A stretch of DNA of 6,697 nt from Gemmatimonadota bacterium (lineage in GTDB: Bacteria; Gemmatimonadota; Gemmatimonadetes; Gemmatimonadales; GWC2-71-9): contig QHTP01000261.1 in assembly GCA_003220855.1 (NCBI GenBank), positions 1-6,697 on the forward strand, given 5' to 3'. The notes beneath the pieces are model-generated. The model worked only from the letters and a program-made list of their open reading frames with translations, ran no database searches and was not told where the DNA came from. A program made the position numbers and the translations under genes. This document shows, piece after piece, positions 5,847 through 6,697 of the stretch. Within the stretch, counting starts at the first letter, position 1, and the number at the start of each line of letters is the position of its first letter.

Positions 5847-5855
5847 GGTCCCCGT

Positions 5856-6697
5856 ATGAGAACTCTCTTCCTGCTCGTCGGGATGACCGCAGTTGGTGTG
5901 GCATCGACGCCACACCTGGGGGCCCAAGATCCGGGCCGATCACGCCAGACCGCCATCGTCACGGCGGCCGCCCGACTCGCGCCGGCCGTGGTGAGCGTGA
6001 ACGTGCTGCGACGGGAGCGGCGCCTGGCGCAGGACCCCTTCGACCTGTTCTTCATGCCGCGCGGCGCGGACCAGGTGGTCGAGGGATACGGGTCCGGATT
6101 CATCATCTCGTCGGACGGCGTCGTGATCACCAATCAACACGTCACGCAAGGTGCCGAGCAGATCGTCGTCACGATGCGTGACGGGCGGGACTTTGGCGCG
6201 AAGATCCTGGGTGAGGACCCACAAACCGACATCGCCGTGCTCAAGCTCGACGGTACGGGCCTCCCGACCGCGTCCCTCGGCAAGAGCACCGACCTGCTGA
6301 TCGGCGAATGGGTGGTCGCGGTCGGCAACCCGTTCGCCTACCTGCTGGGTAACGCAGAGCCCACCGTCACGGCCGGCGTGGTGAGCGCCGTGGGCCGCAA
6401 CCTGCTTCCCTCCGAAGGGCAGTCCGGCATCTACGTCGGCATGATCCAGACGGACGCCGCGATCAACCCGGGCAACTCGGGCGGCCCGCTCGCCAACGCG
6501 CTGGGAGAGGTGGTGGGCGTGAACAGCTCGATCTTCACGAGCTCGGGCGGCTCCGTGGGGATCGGCTTCGCGATCCCGATCGAGCGCGCCCTGCGCGTGG
6601 CCGACGAGCTGCGGCGCTTCGGCAAGGTGCGCCGCGCCTGGGTCGGGCTCGAGGTCGCGGGCGCGGAGGACCTGGGGGGCTGGAAGCGGGCGGGGGG
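5856..6697 (+). CDS. htrA: HtrA/Do-like periplasmic serine protease (partial, N-terminal 280 residues)
   Basis: A trypsin-fold serine protease of the HtrA/DegP family, which degrades or refolds damaged envelope proteins. The ATG at 5856 opens a signal peptide (MRTLFLLVGMTAVGVAS..., predicted cleavage LGA before Q24). The protease domain follows: APAVVSVNV, a short regulatory LA loop with DPFDLFFM, GSGFIISSDG, then the full catalytic triad H95 (TNQHV), D125 (DIAVLK) and S208 (GNSGGP). VGNPF and GIGFAIPIE are also typical. The sequence is cut at the right edge shortly after AWVGLEV, where the first PDZ domain begins, so the number of PDZ domains is unseen. An in-frame GTG at 5838 is less likely because it lacks a ribosome binding site and would put six extra residues before the signal peptide. 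DegP, DegQ and DegS types cannot be told apart here, though a cleavable signal argues against DegS. It is divergent from the large VPS10 gene. Confidence 0.95.
   Translation, partial: MRTLFLLVGMTAVGVASTPHLGAQDPGRSRQTAIVTAAARLAPAVVSVNVLRRERRLAQDPFDLFFMPRGADQVVEGYGSGFIISSDGVVITNQHVTQGAEQIVVTMRDGRDFGAKILGEDPQTDIAVLKLDGTGLPTASLGKSTDLLIGEWVVAVGNPFAYLLGNAEPTVTAGVVSAVGRNLLPSEGQSGIYVGMIQTDAAINPGNSGGPLANALGEVVGVNSSIFTSSGGSVGIGFAIPIERALRVADELRRFGKVRRAWVGLEVAGAEDLGGWKRAG
5895..5916 (+). repeat. Perfect 8-bp inverted repeat in htrA signal-peptide codons
   Basis: GGTGTGGC (5895-5902) and GCCACACC (5909-5916) are exact reverse complements around the 6-nt loop ATCGAC. The hairpin lies 40-60 nt into the mRNA if transcription starts at the ATG. 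It could slow early translation or act as a protein-binding site; it may also be chance. Confidence 0.5.

Larger units (their letters stand above)
5738..5855. promoter_or_regulatory. Divergent regulatory region between VPS10 and htrA genes
   Basis: This 118-bp gap is the longest non-coding stretch in the window and is AT-richer than the genes. It holds the VPS10 ribosome binding site, a candidate minus-strand promoter and a candidate htrA -10 element. The two promoters would almost abut, since the minus-strand -35 (5835-5830) lies 5 bp from the plus-strand -10 (5841-5846). Confidence 0.6.

Noticed and set aside
5834..5856. ECF-type (envelope stress) promoter before htrA
   Set aside because: An AAC followed about 16 bp later by CGT can be found, but it would place the transcription start inside the coding region, and no GGAAC core is present.
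1..6697. Mobile element, phage, CRISPR or toxin-antitoxin system
   Set aside because: No transposase, integrase, spaced repeat array, tRNA or terminal repeat was seen, and composition looks uniform across the window.

Overview
This is a 6.7 kb stretch of very GC-rich bacterial chromosome, densely coded and made almost entirely of cell-envelope genes. The combination of VPS10/BNR beta-propeller proteins, a small exported TonB C-terminal-domain protein, a DUF4349 lipoprotein and signal peptides ending in Ala-Gln suggests Gemmatimonadota, or less likely a related Gram-negative soil phylum such as Acidobacteriota. This placement is inferred from gene content and style; no phylogenetic marker is present. 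I see no rRNA, tRNA, CRISPR array, insertion sequence, phage module or defence system.

Layout. On the minus strand, reading leftward from 1464, lie a TonB C-terminal-domain protein (1464-1051), a membrane protein with an M15-like DD-peptidase domain (1042-317), and the first 85 codons of a VPS10/BNR beta-propeller protein that runs off the left edge (255-1). The spacings of 8 and 61 bp make these a probable operon. Divergent from it across 53 bp is a DUF4349 lipoprotein (1518-2402, plus). Converging on that gene, and sharing a CTAG stop with it, is a second complete VPS10/BNR protein of 1112 residues (5737-2399, minus). Divergent from this across 118 bp is an HtrA/Do-like serine protease (5856 onward, plus), cut by the right edge early in its PDZ region.

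How it fits together. All six products carry a signal peptide, lipobox or transmembrane segments and should act in or beyond the inner membrane. Plausible roles are protein quality control (HtrA), peptidoglycan or peptide cleavage (M15-like domain), envelope interaction (TonB-C, DUF4349) and secreted beta-propellers of unknown ligand. No shared pathway is proven.

Points of most interest: all four predicted signal peptidase I substrates have Gln at +1, as in the Q-rule described for Bacteroidetes; the M15-like domain follows three membrane helices; a nested hairpin covers the ribosome binding site of the DUF4349 gene; the htrA gene looks leaderless and has a perfect 8-bp hairpin in its signal-peptide codons; two VPS10 paralogues flank the central genes; and one CTAG supplies the stop codons of two convergent genes. 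I did not find a convincing new multi-gene system.
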